A DNA stretch of 64,000 nt from Dichotomocladium elegans. Lineage: Eukaryota > Mucoromycota > Mucoromycetes > Mucorales > Lichtheimiaceae. A program made the translations under genes and the position numbers. This document shows, one piece after another, positions 23,347 to 34,841 of the stretch; the first letter of the stretch is position 1, and the number at the start of each line of letters is the position of its first letter. The notes beneath the pieces were generated by a model. The model was not told the origin of the DNA, ran no database searches, and was given only the letters and a program-made list of their open reading frames with translations. Location: NCBI GenBank assembly GCA_025716815.1, contig JAIXMN010000003.1:558001-622000 (forward strand). The letters are read 5' to 3'.

Positions 23347-23705
23347 CAGGATTTTCGCGAAGTTTACCACAAAATTGGTCGTTGGTGTAGACCGTCCAGG
23401 TTTTTCGTCGCTTTGCTTCAAATCGAATTCAAATTTTAATATTTCGTTGCAATCCTTTTGTCAAAATTTAAAAGCAATAGTAGCGAAAAGCTTTCAGCCA
23501 AGACCAGAGGTAAGACTTTCCTAACTTTTCTTTATATCAGAATAGTTTTCGAAAGTTACACTTTTACGTTTCATTAAAATTTCAAAGAAAGAAGATAAAG
23601 GGAAGACTGATATTTGTATTCGAATTCCAAGCAAAAATGACGATAATACTAGACGATCTATACCAACAACTAAACTTTGTGCCAAACTTCTTCTTGAAAA
23701 CCCTG
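23347..23705. mobile_element. Mariner-type MITE, copy 3 (359 bp, best preserved, TA-flanked)
   Basis: Starts CAGGATTTTCGCGAAG after TA (23,345-23,346) and ends AAAACCCTG before TA (23,706-23,707). The imperfect inverted repeats are about 70-75 bp: the left GTCGTTGGTGTAGACCGTC matches the inverse of the right end (GTTGTTGGTATAGATCGTC). It has no protein-coding capacity. The termini and TA duplication are those of the Tc1/mariner superfamily. The relics at 4.5 and 63.4 kb might be related to its autonomous partner; this is untested. Confidence 0.8.
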
Positions 23706-23789
23706 TATATTTTGAAATCTGCTCTTAAAGGGGATGAGGGTTGCACGATTGAAGCGCGAAGTCCAGAAAGTACCACAACCACAGTCATG

Positions 23790-26622
23790 GATTGATATAG
23801 TTACCGTCACATGGTTCGCGTCAATGACGATGACGCTGAGAGACTGATCTTCATTGTTCTGGAAAGCTGTTTCAGCAATTCATTGTCGATAACCATGTAA
23901 AGATGAAATCAGGTCGTCTTGGTTATATCCGCCATAACCAAAACAGACTACGCGCCGGTCTTTATGGTGGTGTTGTAGATGCCTTGCATTTAGGTGATAA
24001 CGACATGAGGAATGTTGGAAGGAGGGTTATTTTGCCTTCATCATTCTGCGGCGGTCCTCGACACATGCAACGGCTTTATCAAGATGGAATGAGCATTGTG
24101 AGCCGCTTTGATAAACCCGACCTCTATGTCACATTCACCTGCAACCCTGGTTGACCGGGAAATTCAGAGTTCTATTATTCCTGGGCAATCAGCATCAGAT
24201 CAACCTGATATTACTGCGCGCGTGTTCCGCTTGAAATTGAAAAATCATATGGATGACCTTACCAAGACACCCGTTACGTCTCAGCATCAGAGGCGTGTTG
24301 GCGTATTTTTGGCTTTTCATTGCATCAGGAATTTTCGGCACACCAGCGCTTGGCTATGCACTTACATAACGAACAATTGGTCTACTTTGACGGTGATGTC
24401 ACTCCCTCAGATATCGTTAGTCGTGCCCACGAAACAACTCTGACCGCATGGTTCGTTTATAATGCACAGAATCCTGCTGCTCGGTCCATCCTATACCCGG
24501 ATTTTCCTGAACATCATGTTTATGTAAAAAATGAACGGCGGTGGACGCTTTGGGAACGTGGCCATGGAGGTACCATGGGCCATGTTTATGCTGTTTCACC
24601 AAGCCAAGTCCAAAAATACCACCTTCGAATGTTGCAATACCATGTTCCTGGGCAACAAGCTTTGAGGATCTGCATACTATGGGTGGTGAAATTTGCCTTC
24701 ATTCCAAGCAGTTGCCAGAAGCCGTGGGATCTTAATCGGCCAACAGGAATGGAGCGAATGCCTTGAGCAAGCCTGTATGTGCTAGTTTCCCGGTGCATTT
24801 CGCTCATTATTTGTCGTGATTTTGACATTTTGTCAACCGGAGGATCCATTTGCACTCTGTCTTCGTTATCGCAGTGCCCTTACAGAAGACTTTTTGCATT
24901 CTGAAAGAATACACGCTGGTGATCCATCATTGCAGCCGGGTGAGCATATTTTCAGCAAAGGTTTACTTGCAATCGAGGCTATCATGGCTGGGCTCTCGCG
25001 GTCTCTTTTGGAATTTGAAGACTTCGTTCTTCCCGAGGAACCCAGCCTCACCCTCAACCTCCAAGGTCCCGCCGACCCTCGAACAACGCCGCATAATTGC
25101 CACATTGCAGCCACAACCAGCCCGTGAATTCACATTTAATAGTGATCAGCAAGCAGCCTTCTATGCAATTTACCGCTCATTGGAGGAACAAGCAAATTCG
25201 ACAAAGTTGCACTTTATCGACGCCCCAGGTGGCACCGGCAAAACATATCTGTTTAATGTACTGTTGGAGCATGCACGTCGTCGTGGTGATATTGTCCTTG
25301 ATGTTGGAACAAGTTGAACGGCAGCTTTACTTCTTGACGATGGACGCACAGCGCATTCCATGTTCAAAATTCCGCTTGATGTTTACAGCAACACCACTTG
25401 CTCCTTTTCTCCTCGATCTCATACTGGACGTCTGCTCAAACTGACCTCTCTCATAATATGGGATGAGGCATCAATGATAAGCCGTGACGTTGTTGATTGT
25501 GTGAATCGTAGCATGCAAGACCTGATGAAATCCACAAATCCATCGCTTGAATATGTTCCTTTTGGTGGTAAACTAGTTGTTTGCGGTGGTGGTTTCCGGC
25601 AGGTATAATTATCATAGTTACTGTGTTCGGCTATAACTACTTTCATTGATATATTCTTGTATTTTGTAGGTGTTGCCTGTTATTCCAAACGCATCGCGGG
25701 CACAAATTGTCTCACAGAGTTTCACGCGTTGTTCAAATGTTTGGCCTCACATGCAGATCCATCGTTTGCGGACAAATATGCGTGTTCAGCATTGACATTG
25801 CAAGAGTTTTCCAGTTACCTGCTACGCATAGGCTTCGGACAGGAATGTATTGCTGAAGGTACTGAGGATAAAATTCGTGTGCCAGATGGAATGGTTTGCC
25901 AGGATTCAATTTTCTGGCCTTGATCGACATTGTCTTTGGTGATATGAACAATAGACCAATACTCACGGCGGAATTCCTCACATCCCGCGCTATTTTAACG
26001 CCAAAAGACAAGGACATCATCGTGCTCAACGACTCTGTCCTTGAGAGATTTCCTGGAGATGCTCAAGAATTTCTGAGCACAGACTTCATGTATGATCCTG
26101 AAAACCAAATCACCTGCCCACCCGAGTTTCTCAACTCGCTCAGCTCATCTGGTCTTCCACCACATTCACTCAAACTAAAAGAGGATGCCCACTCATACTC
26201 CTCCATAATCTTAACAACGCTCAAGGTCTTTGTAATGGCACTCGACTAATATGTCGCTCATTTCAGCGTTTTGTCATCGAAGCAGAAATCGCAACTGGAA
26301 CATACATCGGCCAAATAGCGCTAATATCACATCTTACATTGATTCCCGCAAACAACCAATGCCCATACAATTCAAAAGAACACAATTTCCTGTACGTATG
26401 GCCTTCGCGATGACAATTAACAAAGCCCAAGAACAAACGTTTGATAAAGTGGGTCTATACCTACCTGATCCAGTATTTACCCATGGTCTTCTATACGTGG
26501 CTATGTCTCTAGGTCGCACCCCATCATCAATATCAATTACAATGGATCGAGAAAATTCAACGCTTCCAGAAAGACCAGGCCTTTACACTAGAAATGTTGT
26601 ATACAACGAAGTGTTTATTTAA
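23790..26622 (+). pseudogene. Degenerate Helitron Rep/helicase gene
   Basis: Pieces of the Helitron protein occur in order but in several frames. The N-terminal Helitron-like region is at 23,850-24,153 (QNRLRAGLYGGVVDAL, NVGRRVILPSSF, GPRHMQRLYQDG, KPDLYVTFTCNP). A damaged middle follows. The PIF1-type helicase starts with Walker A DAPGGTGKTYLF near 25,220, then IIWDEASMISRDVVD (Walker B) near 25,455, a VPFGGKLVVCGG segment, and the C-terminal AFAMTINKAQEQTFDKVG with GLLYVAMSLGRTPSS near 26,400-26,530. Stops and frameshifts make it non-functional, and part of the Rep catalytic (HUH) region is missing. Helitrons move by rolling-circle-like replication. Confidence 0.88.
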
Positions 26623-26775
26623 CTATTTTATTTATCCTTAACAATAGCTTCTCCACCTATCTTCCTGTAACTATATATATATCACACGTACGTATTTATA
26701 TTATCAATATTGCTGCATACATCTATTTGACGCAACATTTATTATACTGAATTTTCTACTACTTATGGTGATGTT

Positions 26776-26841
26776 TGCTGGGGGGGGGGTGCAAAGCCCC
26801 CTGCCGACGCCACTATCGAGCAAAGCGAGATGTGTTGCTAG
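26776..26841 (+). repeat. Candidate Helitron 3' terminus (hairpin plus CTAG)
   Basis: A G-run/C-run hairpin (GGGGG TGCAAAG CCCCC, about 26,782-26,802) lies downstream of the helicase, and a CTAG followed by T is at 26,838-26,841. Helitron 3' ends are typically a short hairpin then CTRR with insertion before T. The 36-nt distance from hairpin to CTAG is longer than usual, so this is tentative. Confidence 0.4.
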
Positions 26842-28130
26842 TAATAAATTATTATCCTTGGAAATGATAGGTTATTGGTGTTTGTGGCCGATGACATGGT
26901 GACATTGTGTAACACATACATTGGTGCAAGTAGACGTATTCTGTGTTTACACGCATTCATGTGAAAATCATGGTGGCTATCAGATGTAAACAAAGAACAC
27001 GTCGTTCCACATAATGACACTGTAGGTGGTCGACTCAGAAATTATATTACGAGTGGGGAGCAATGCCAACAACACGCTTCACCCGCGATATGATTAGAAA
27101 TGACTGGAATATGTAGTTTCGCCGAGTCTCTCAGACACCATCGTCCATTTGTACATTTTGAAGCGGTCCAACTATGTATTTCCCAAGTACCACGGCCTGC
27201 AGATCCCAATGGCCCCGTGAGACCACCATATTAACTCTCACACACTCGTACGCTTGGCTCTTTCTGCCGCTGTGTTCATAACCATGCCCATACCTCTTTA
27301 CTTGGCGTTGTTCTTCTCTGATATTTTCATCTCCATTGATCGAACACTGTTACCGCGGTGGGCATGACTCGATCCACCTAAACTTGGAGATCTGGAAGTG
27401 AGCAGCAGGTTGTACGGGGAAGGTTAATATATGTTGACTGGCAGTGCTCAGGCTTTAACTTAATTCGAGCGGGAAATCATTTTTGACAGCACCACACAGA
27501 GTATTTGATTGCCACGCAGTGCAGTGTTTTTCATATGCGATTGAAATAATAGAAAAGCGTATTATTGCGAGGTCATACTTTAAAGATACTTGATTAACCG
27601 TAATAATGGGACGGTATGTAATTTTTTTAAAAGGAGGAAGGCTTGCGTTAAAGCTTCTCCCGAGCAATGGGAGGAAAAACCAAACATTACGTTGACTACC
27701 TCATGACCATGTGAATAAAGGACTGTTTCTTGAGTAGAATTAACGCTCCGAAGTGGTCACAAATGCACGATGCAAGTTTATGCATCTTTTCTCTCGGGGA
27801 GGAGTACTCGAGACTTAAACTTGTCATTTGTTTTCTATCAACTATGGCTCTCTACATCTCCACTTCAGACCCCGTCCGGAGAGATACTCTTTAACTTTTG
27901 CAATTTTTGCATCTCAGTAGCGCATGATATGTAGGCCAGAAAGAACGAGATTAAGTAAAAACAATGCATCCATTCTATTAGGTAAGCTGGCTGACTGCCT
28001 AATATAGATAGACCGATTGTCCCCATCGTGAAGCTTTATTTGTTCACGTCCAAGCTGGACAGTATTTAATGACAGAGTCTCTTGCTCGGCGCTCGCCTGC
28101 ATCTTTTTCTCTTTTTTACCTTGAAAGAAT
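26842..28130. other. Intergenic, no gene recognised
   Basis: About 1.3 kb without a convincing frame on either strand; small open stretches (26,838-27,020, 27,455-27,667 and 27,914-28,102, minus) lack any support. Confidence 0.4.
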
Positions 28131-28229
28131 TATTACACACAATGCATTTGGAAAGACTAGGTAATGTGGAATATGCTCCCCCAGCGTTTCTTCACATATT
28201 CCAGGACAGAGGTCTAACTCCTGCTACTT

Positions 28230-31048
28230 CAAGTACAACCCTTCCATTCCAGATTCCCTGCGTATTTCAGAAACTGCCATGGAATCATAATCAAAATGGT
28301 ATGTCATTCATCTCTTTGTATCGTTCCATTCACTCATGTAATCATTGTAGATCTCTCTGGCTGAGAAGCGCAGCCTTTCCGAAACCGTTGTTTACTTACG
28401 CCGTAAAGGAGAAAAGCAAGTTATTTGCACCCTAACCCCAATGAAGTAAGTAAGATCCATTAGCAATACTGATTTTTTGCGTCGTGTCCTGACTTCAAAG
28501 TGCAACATTAGTGCGAACAAGTCGACGTGGACCTTCATTTCTCGGCTGATGATCTAGCTCTCACGAAGTTCTGCGCTGACGGCGAAAAGTACGCGTTTAC
28601 AGATTCTTTTTATTTCTTTTACTTACAGTTGAACCACATTTTCTTCACTCTAGCCAAGTGCTATTGATAGGATCTACTTTGGTGTCCACTCGCCCCGTTA
28701 AAAGCAAGCGTTCAGAACTTGTACGTTTCGAAGTGCCTCTCAAAGGTCATGAAGCTGAATACATTGATCAACCTGGTGAACGCCGCGAAAGGCGCAACGA
28801 AGACTTTGTCATCGTGCACGCAGGCTCAAGCAAATACCCCACGCTGTATGGGGGCAAAGACTATCATAGGCCCCGCAAATATCCAGACTTTGGATCTAAC
28901 TCTGGCGCTGATTACAGCTCTAAATCCGGCTTTGACTCTGGCTTTGATTCCGGCTTGTTCTCTATCCCTGCAACAGACTTAATCACAAGTGAAGAGAGCG
29001 ACACACGCATAGCTACTTGCCTAAGCACTCACACAGACAAAGGCGCTCACTCACCAACATCCACAGGATCGCATTCATCAGCATCCACAGGAGCGTATTC
29101 ACCAACACTCACGAGCGCATATTCACCAACCCTCTCAAGTGCATACTCATCAGCACTCCCAGGCGCTCACTCACCAGCATCCACAAGATCGTATTCATCA
29201 GCATCCACAGGATCGCATTCACCAACACTCACGAGCGCATATTCACCAACCCTCTCAAGTGCATACTCATCAGCACTCCCAGGCGCTCACTCACCAGCAT
29301 CCACAAGATCGTATTCATCAGCATCCACAGGATCGCATTCACCAACGCTCACGAGCGCATATTCACCAACCCTCTCAAGTGCATACTCATCAGCACTCCC
29401 AGGCGCTCACTCACCAGCATCCACAAGATCGTATTCATCAGCATCCACAGGATCGCATTCACCAACGCTCACGAGCGCATATTCACCAACCCTCTCAAGT
29501 GCATACTCATCAGCACTCCCAGGAGCTCACTCACCAGCATCCACAAGATCGTATTCATCAGCATCCACAGGATCGCATTCACCAACGCTCACGAGCGCAT
29601 ATTCACCAACCCTCTCAAGTGCATACTCATCAGCACTCCCAGGCGCTCACTCACCAGCATCCACAAGATCGTACTCATCAGCATCCACAGGATCGCATTC
29701 ATCAGCATCCACAGGATTGCATTCACCAACGCTCACTAGCACATATTCACCAACCCTCTCAAGTGCATACTCATCAGCACTCCCAGGCGCACAATCACCA
29801 ACACACCCAGGCGCACACTCGCCCACACACCCAGGCGCACACACACCCACACACCCAGGCGCACACTCACCCACACACCTAGGCGCACACTCACCAACAT
29901 TTGCAAGTGCATACTCACCCACACACCCAGGCGCACACTCACCCACACACCTAGGCGCACACTCACCAACATTTGCAAGTGCATACTCACCCACACACCC
30001 AGGCGCATATTTGTCGGCACTCACAGACGCACACTCACCAACATTTGCAAGTGCATACTCACCCACACACCCAGGCGCACACTCGCCCACACACCCAGGC
30101 GCACACTCACCCACACACCCAGGCGCATATTTGTCGGCACTCACAGACGCACACTCACCAACATTTGCAAGTGCATACTCACCCACACACCCAGGCGCAC
30201 ACTCGCCCACACACCCAGGCGCACACTCGCCCACACACCCAGGCGCACACTCACCCACACACCCAGGCGCACACTCACCCACAAACCTAGGCGCACACTC
30301 ACCAACATTTGCAAGTGTATACTCACCCACAAACCCAGGCGCATATTTGTCGGCACTCACAGACGCACATATCAGTGTTGATACTGGTGATGACATGGAT
30401 ACTCAAGAAGATCGCAACGCCGATACTAACACCAACACAGATGATGATATTGGCGCATTTGTTGAAAGCACCGTGCTAGGGTCCCCTCCCATGCAGTTCT
30501 GCGATCGATCAGATCGACAATTCCTTTATGGCATCGAGCTACGGCACTTTGGATTGGAGCCACACTACTACGCGCAGGATGAGATTGATCTGCGCGCGGA
30601 CGAGAGCGACGCATTGGAAACTGAAACAAAGTGAGTGTTTGTGTGTGTGTGTGTGGGGGGGGGAAGGGGGCAGGTAAGCCAGCCGCATATCTTACAACGG
30701 ATTGTTATTATTTCTGTAGTGACCGCATCGCATTAGCGTTGATCAACCGCATGAAGAATACCGGCAACAAGCGATATATGGACGAAGCGAACCAACTGAT
30801 GGGTGAGATGTAGCTGAACAGGCTGTAGAGAGACAATACAACTAACTGCATTGACTCTAGAAACATTGAATAATGCTGTTCCGGGAATCAAGGATAAGAG
30901 CATCTGCGATCAAGACATTGATCGAAACAAACACGCAAAGAAACGAAAGGCAACAGACGATGCCGAATCGTGTTCCTCAAAAAAACAGAAGAAGACCCCG
31001 AGGAAAATCCTCGAAAAGAAGCGAGGAAAAACCTGCAAACGATGGTAA
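28230..31048 (+). CDS. Nucleoplasmin-like domain protein with a giant Ser/Thr/Pro/His repeat tract and basic tail
   Basis: Exons resolved: one ending at 28,298, then 28,351-28,445/6, 28,512-28,588, 28,654-30,630, 30,720-30,802 and 30,861-31,048. The first exon start is unresolved. The N-terminal part (HGIIIKM, SLSETVVYLRRKGEKQVIC, TLTPMK, CEQVDVDLHFSADDLAL, ENQVLLIGSTLV) resembles the nucleoplasmin-like fold found in fungal nucleolar FKBPs (Fpr3/4 type), but no prolyl isomerase domain follows. Residues from about 29,040 to 30,370 are tandem repeats (see the repeat entry). The C-terminus is Lys/Arg-rich (KHAKKRKATDD, SKKQKKTPRKILEKK), a probable nuclear/nucleolar signal. A histone-chaperone role is inferred. 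One splice junction is off by a base (see findings). Confidence 0.6.
29041..30370 (+). repeat. Coding tandem repeats: 120-bp units, then 24-bp units
   Basis: From about 29,101 to 29,780, five or more near-identical 120-bp units each encode 40 residues built from SPTLTSAYS, SSALPGAHS and SASTRSYSS motifs. Unit boundaries fall at 29,161, 29,281, 29,401, 29,521 and 29,641 with only a few substitutions. From about 29,790 to 30,370 a shorter 24-bp unit (GAHSPTHP) is repeated and mixed with SPTFASAYS and YLSALTDA variants. All units are multiples of three, so length changes keep frame. The near-identity indicates recent expansion by slippage or unequal exchange. Confidence 0.95.
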
Positions 31049-31844
31049 GGACTTCCGGTAGAGAATCCAGCGAGTGGTTTTTAACCGTTCTTTTCATTGT
31101 GGAATAGCATTATTTTATAAAGTTTCTTCTTTCCTAGTTTGAGTAAAATCTTTTCCTTGTTAGATCCTGTAAATTCTATAAGCTCATAGCAACAAGAGGT
31201 AACAAAATAGCAAACACTACTACGATATAGCAAGAATACATATGGTTACTACGCTGAGCCAGGAAGATTGTTCATGCTTTTCAATAGTTTCCTGTGTATG
31301 TTTGTGTATATTATTTTTTGAACTATTATACGTTTGTTCTGATACAATATTCACAGGAGTTTGCGGCAAACGGCTTTGAGTGCCTGAAAGAGCTACCGCA
31401 TCCGTCACGTCCTGTTCTGCATTCTCGGCCACGACCACCATGGGAAAAATAACAGGGGGTATGGGAGCAACACTTGGTACAAGTACGACTTCTGCAATAT
31501 TCGAACATCGTTAATGTGAACTTACGAGGATTTATCTATCTTCATTTACTTGAAATGTTACTTCGATCATCAACTAAATAGGCTCTATCTGAATTACTTT
31601 TTATTTGTTTCTGGCTCTATGTGCGTGCTTTCTCTTTCTGTAATTACTTGACTAATGTATTATTACGGGCGTCTCTAACCGATAGTTCAACAGTATCAAT
31701 GGAAAAGCGTGATATTAGTCATTTGATATTACATGATTTGCTGAAATAAAGGTGGTGGCAACGGGGTCATTTGAAATATATCATTTCTTCTTTTTACCTG
31801 GCTTCTGCAAACCTACTTGCGCTTCTTCGGATTCGCTCCATTAA
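31049..31844. other. Intergenic
   Basis: No gene could be supported. A minus-strand open stretch at 31,220-31,510 contains a protein-like run (AEVVLVPSVAPIPPV, then VAENAEQDVTDAVALS) but no splice context was found. Confidence 0.3.
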
Positions 31845-32261
31845 GCCACCTTTGATGAAGCACTTTTTCAGCAAACCAATGTCCCGTACAATTGCGTACC
31901 GGAATTTTCTGCCTATCGTCTGCTTCTTTCTAATGTCGTTCAATTCCATGCTCAACAAGATCTGACCGCGCATGAAGAATCACACTCCACATTGCTGTGC
32001 ATGCAATCCCTGTTTTTGATGTCCTTTCTTGAAATGGAATGCAGCCGGAGCTTTTTAGATAATTGTCTTTGCAATATGGCTCGCGAATACATACCACAGT
32101 TCGCCAATAACGACATCCTTTATCCCGCAGCAAAGCGAACACGGCGTTCGATTTCTGACGTGTATTTTAAACTACTCGGCGTTTATCCGCCTAAGAAAGC
32201 AATACGTGCGCCCATTTCTCGCGTCAATGGCGCTGGGAACTTTTCCATTGTGATATACTAG
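31845..32261 (+). CDS. Unknown protein, C-terminal exon or gene fragment
   Basis: The frame opens just after a TAA at 31,842 and runs 138 codons to a TAG at 32,261. Composition is convincingly protein-like: FDEALFQQTNVPYNC, FSAYRLLLSNVVQFHAQQDL, CMQSLFLMSFLEMECSRSFL, MAREYIPQFANND and KRTRRSISDVYFKLLGVYPP. There is no ATG at its beginning, so an upstream exon is missing or the gene is truncated. It is mostly helical, without a signal peptide or known motif. It may be a fragment of a mobile or lineage-specific gene; I do not recognise it. Confidence 0.45.
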   Translation, partial: ATFDEALFQQTNVPYNCVPEFSAYRLLLSNVVQFHAQQDLTAHEESHSTLLCMQSLFLMSFLEMECSRSFLDNCLCNMAREYIPQFANNDILYPAAKRTRRSISDVYFKLLGVYPPKKAIRAPISRVNGAGNFSIVIY

Positions 32262-32970
32262 CCCTAGGCGGGTTCTAGTATCTTTCTTGGCTCCCGCGTT
32301 GATAAACCACCACACCTGCTGCTAGATGAACGAGGTTTGTTGAACATACCGGGCTACCAACCTTACCAGTGATAGGTCAAACAATCAACGTACTCAGCAA
32401 CAATTCGCATTGCCACCCTCCCCCACGCGGCATCATGGAACGTTAAGATGCGACGGCTGTTGTTAACGGCATGTGGAACTCGGTGGGGGGTTGGATCACT
32501 TATTTAATCCTTTGTCCAGATAGCAAATTTAGAACCCAGGTTGATGAAAGAAGCCGACATATTTAACTCGCATACCTATCTTGCTGAGGCATATGTGCGG
32601 CTATACACGTCCATCAGATATCGAACGTTGCTCATTTGGGCCAAGTTACCTGTATCAACTAATGACCCCAGAACTTTTAATTTGGTGCGTGGTAATTTCC
32701 CAAGAAACAAAGACGAGGCAAATGGATCAACTAAAAATATTACAATCGCTCAGCAACCGGCCGCATAAGGTTCCTCCCCAGCCAAGGTCTTCTTTGTGTA
32801 CTATAACCGGATTGCAGCTCTAGAATTGACAGAGCGCAGCTTTTTATATAGACTAAAATATATAATACACCTCAGAAAAAAAAAAACGAAGTACATTACT
32901 TCTACGAAATGCAACGGTGAAGGTGATTGTCTGCCAGCTCAAACTAGCTCAGAGAAAAGATTAGAAAGAT
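32262..32970. other. Intergenic
   Basis: AT-rich with no convincing coding sequence; the right part holds the 3' UTR of the RING gene. Confidence 0.4.
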
Positions 32971-34841
32971 TCACGACTTTTCAGTCGTAACGTCATCGAG
33001 AATTTCGACAGGGGCGGCTGTATGCTGAAGATGACCACTTGCCACAGCTTCCGTGTCATTTGCGGATACCTGCTTTTTATGACCCGCTACCGCTTCGGAA
33101 GAAGTCATTCGGGTAGTATCGTCAGGAGCATTATCACTCGATAAACTGCATGTTCCGCCCTCTATTGTTTGAACCACAGAAAGGTGACCACCGTGATCAA
33201 TAATGGGAGAGCGATTGCTCGATACAGGGTCACTGTCAATGTGCATGTTTCTCTGAAGCCCATGTATGGCGTGCTCTGTATCCGCATCGCTCGTAATATC
33301 ATCATGCTCAGAGTTTTCGCAAATTGTCGTTTGGCGAACTTCATCACCGGCGGATGACTGAGGATCATCTCCCGGAATCTGTTCTTGGTTAGCCGGCGAG
33401 TCCACCGGCTGTGTAGATGGCGATATCTGACGTTGATGTTTCGGCGGCATGCAATCGTATTTACAAATGGGGCATTTGGTGGACTTTTTAGTCAGCCAAG
33501 GATCTATTGTCCATAAACAAATACTTCAGTAGCAGATTCTCAAGTCAGAAAGTCCTCTTACCGATGCACGCGGTGCAGAAGCCATGACCACACCCTAGAA
33601 TACGAAGCTCATTCTCGTCTACGACATAGTCATCAAAGCAAATAACACAGCTGTTGTTCTTCACAATATCTGGCGAGTATTTGGAGATAGGAAGAGCGTT
33701 GACAAGTGCGATTGGTAAAGGTCTTGCCTTCATGCGAAGCTGCATGTTAGCAGCATATTCGCGCAGTTGGGTTTCGTATTCTAGCTCTTCAATGGCCTGA
33801 CGACGTCGCCACCATCGTAGAAAAAGGATGCCAGTAACAATCGCTAGAGAAAGAGGAAAAGAGAGATTTAGTTATGACAATGATTGGGAACTGCAGTCGA
33901 GATGACGACGACAGGCTCACCAGCAATAAAGATAGATACAAGAACGACAATACAAGCAATGTAGGTACCGCTCATCTTGTTACCGGAAGCGTTCGAAGGT
34001 TGAATCCAATAGGCTTTCGTGGCAAAGTTGAGCTGATACAAGGCTCTTGAGGAGTCCGACTGGGCAGTACTGTTCACGACAAGCGTTCGCAGATAGTCCC
34101 CGTAGCTTTTGGGAATAAAATAAGTTGGGATATTTGCGGTGCCTTGAATATCATTGTCAAGCATGTTCGAGATATTACGCTCGGATGGGATGGGAATCGG
34201 CAATTGGATGGTATCATTGAGTAAACCAATCTCATATCTGCTATATTGAGGGGAAGATTCTGTGATGTTACTGACGATGAGAACAGCCCCGAGATTGATG
34301 CCGTTGGCGTAGGAGAGATTTCTGGCCATTGAGAGCTTCTCGGACCATTTGCATTCACCACCACGCTGGATAAGAGCAACAATAGCCTCGTTTCGGATGG
34401 GTGGATAAAGTAAATTGTTATTATTGCTCTGTTGAATACTGTCAAATGTAAAATTGGACGAGTTGCAACTGTACGAATAGTCAAATAGGAACCGCTAAAC
34501 GAAAGAATGTATTCTTTATGAGGTCTATTGACTCGGCGTCACTCTCCTTCCATGCACACATATGTATATTTATATACGTGCGTTTGAGTGCAAAGGCAAA
34601 AAAGGGGTCTTACCCAATCCGAAAGATTACCCTCCCCGACAGCATTAACAATCTGGAAATCTGATGAGATAACAACGTCTACTGGAAAGTGGGTTGTCTC
34701 CATTGACCCTGAGTCGTTATACAATCGCAGCATCTGGGAGATTACTGGAGTAGTACTGGACTGGGCGACAACGCGGATTGCCCAGAGTATTATGCTGACC
34801 CATGGTGCCCACCTCTTATTCGCGCATGTGGTGAAAAACAT
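32971..34841 (-). CDS. PA-TM-RING type E3 ubiquitin ligase (RNF13/GRAIL-like)
   Basis: Four exons (34841-34614, 34494-33921, 33843-33562, 33503-32971) give 538 residues. Domain order: N-terminal signal peptide (WVSIILWAIRVVAQSS); a lumenal protease-associated domain (about residues 60-240, with GINLGAVLIVSNIT and N-glycosylation sites such as NDS, NLS and NST); one transmembrane helix (TYIACIVVLVSIFIAAIVTG) with the basic stop RWWRRRQ; a RING finger CVICFDD...LGCGHGFCTACIDPWL...CPICKYDC; and a long acidic Ser/Asp-rich tail. The family ubiquitinates endosomal or secretory-membrane proteins. The usual RING-H2 histidine is replaced by Cys (H-x2-C). A long cytosolic tail of about 160 residues ends the protein. 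Confidence 0.92.

Noticed and set aside
29017..30396. Long open frames in all plus frames and on the minus strand across the repeat tract (for example 29,139-29,882 and 29,647-30,396 minus)
   Set aside because: They arise because stop-free repeat units of length divisible by three are copied; only the frame continuous with flanking exons has non-repeat coding sequence on both sides.
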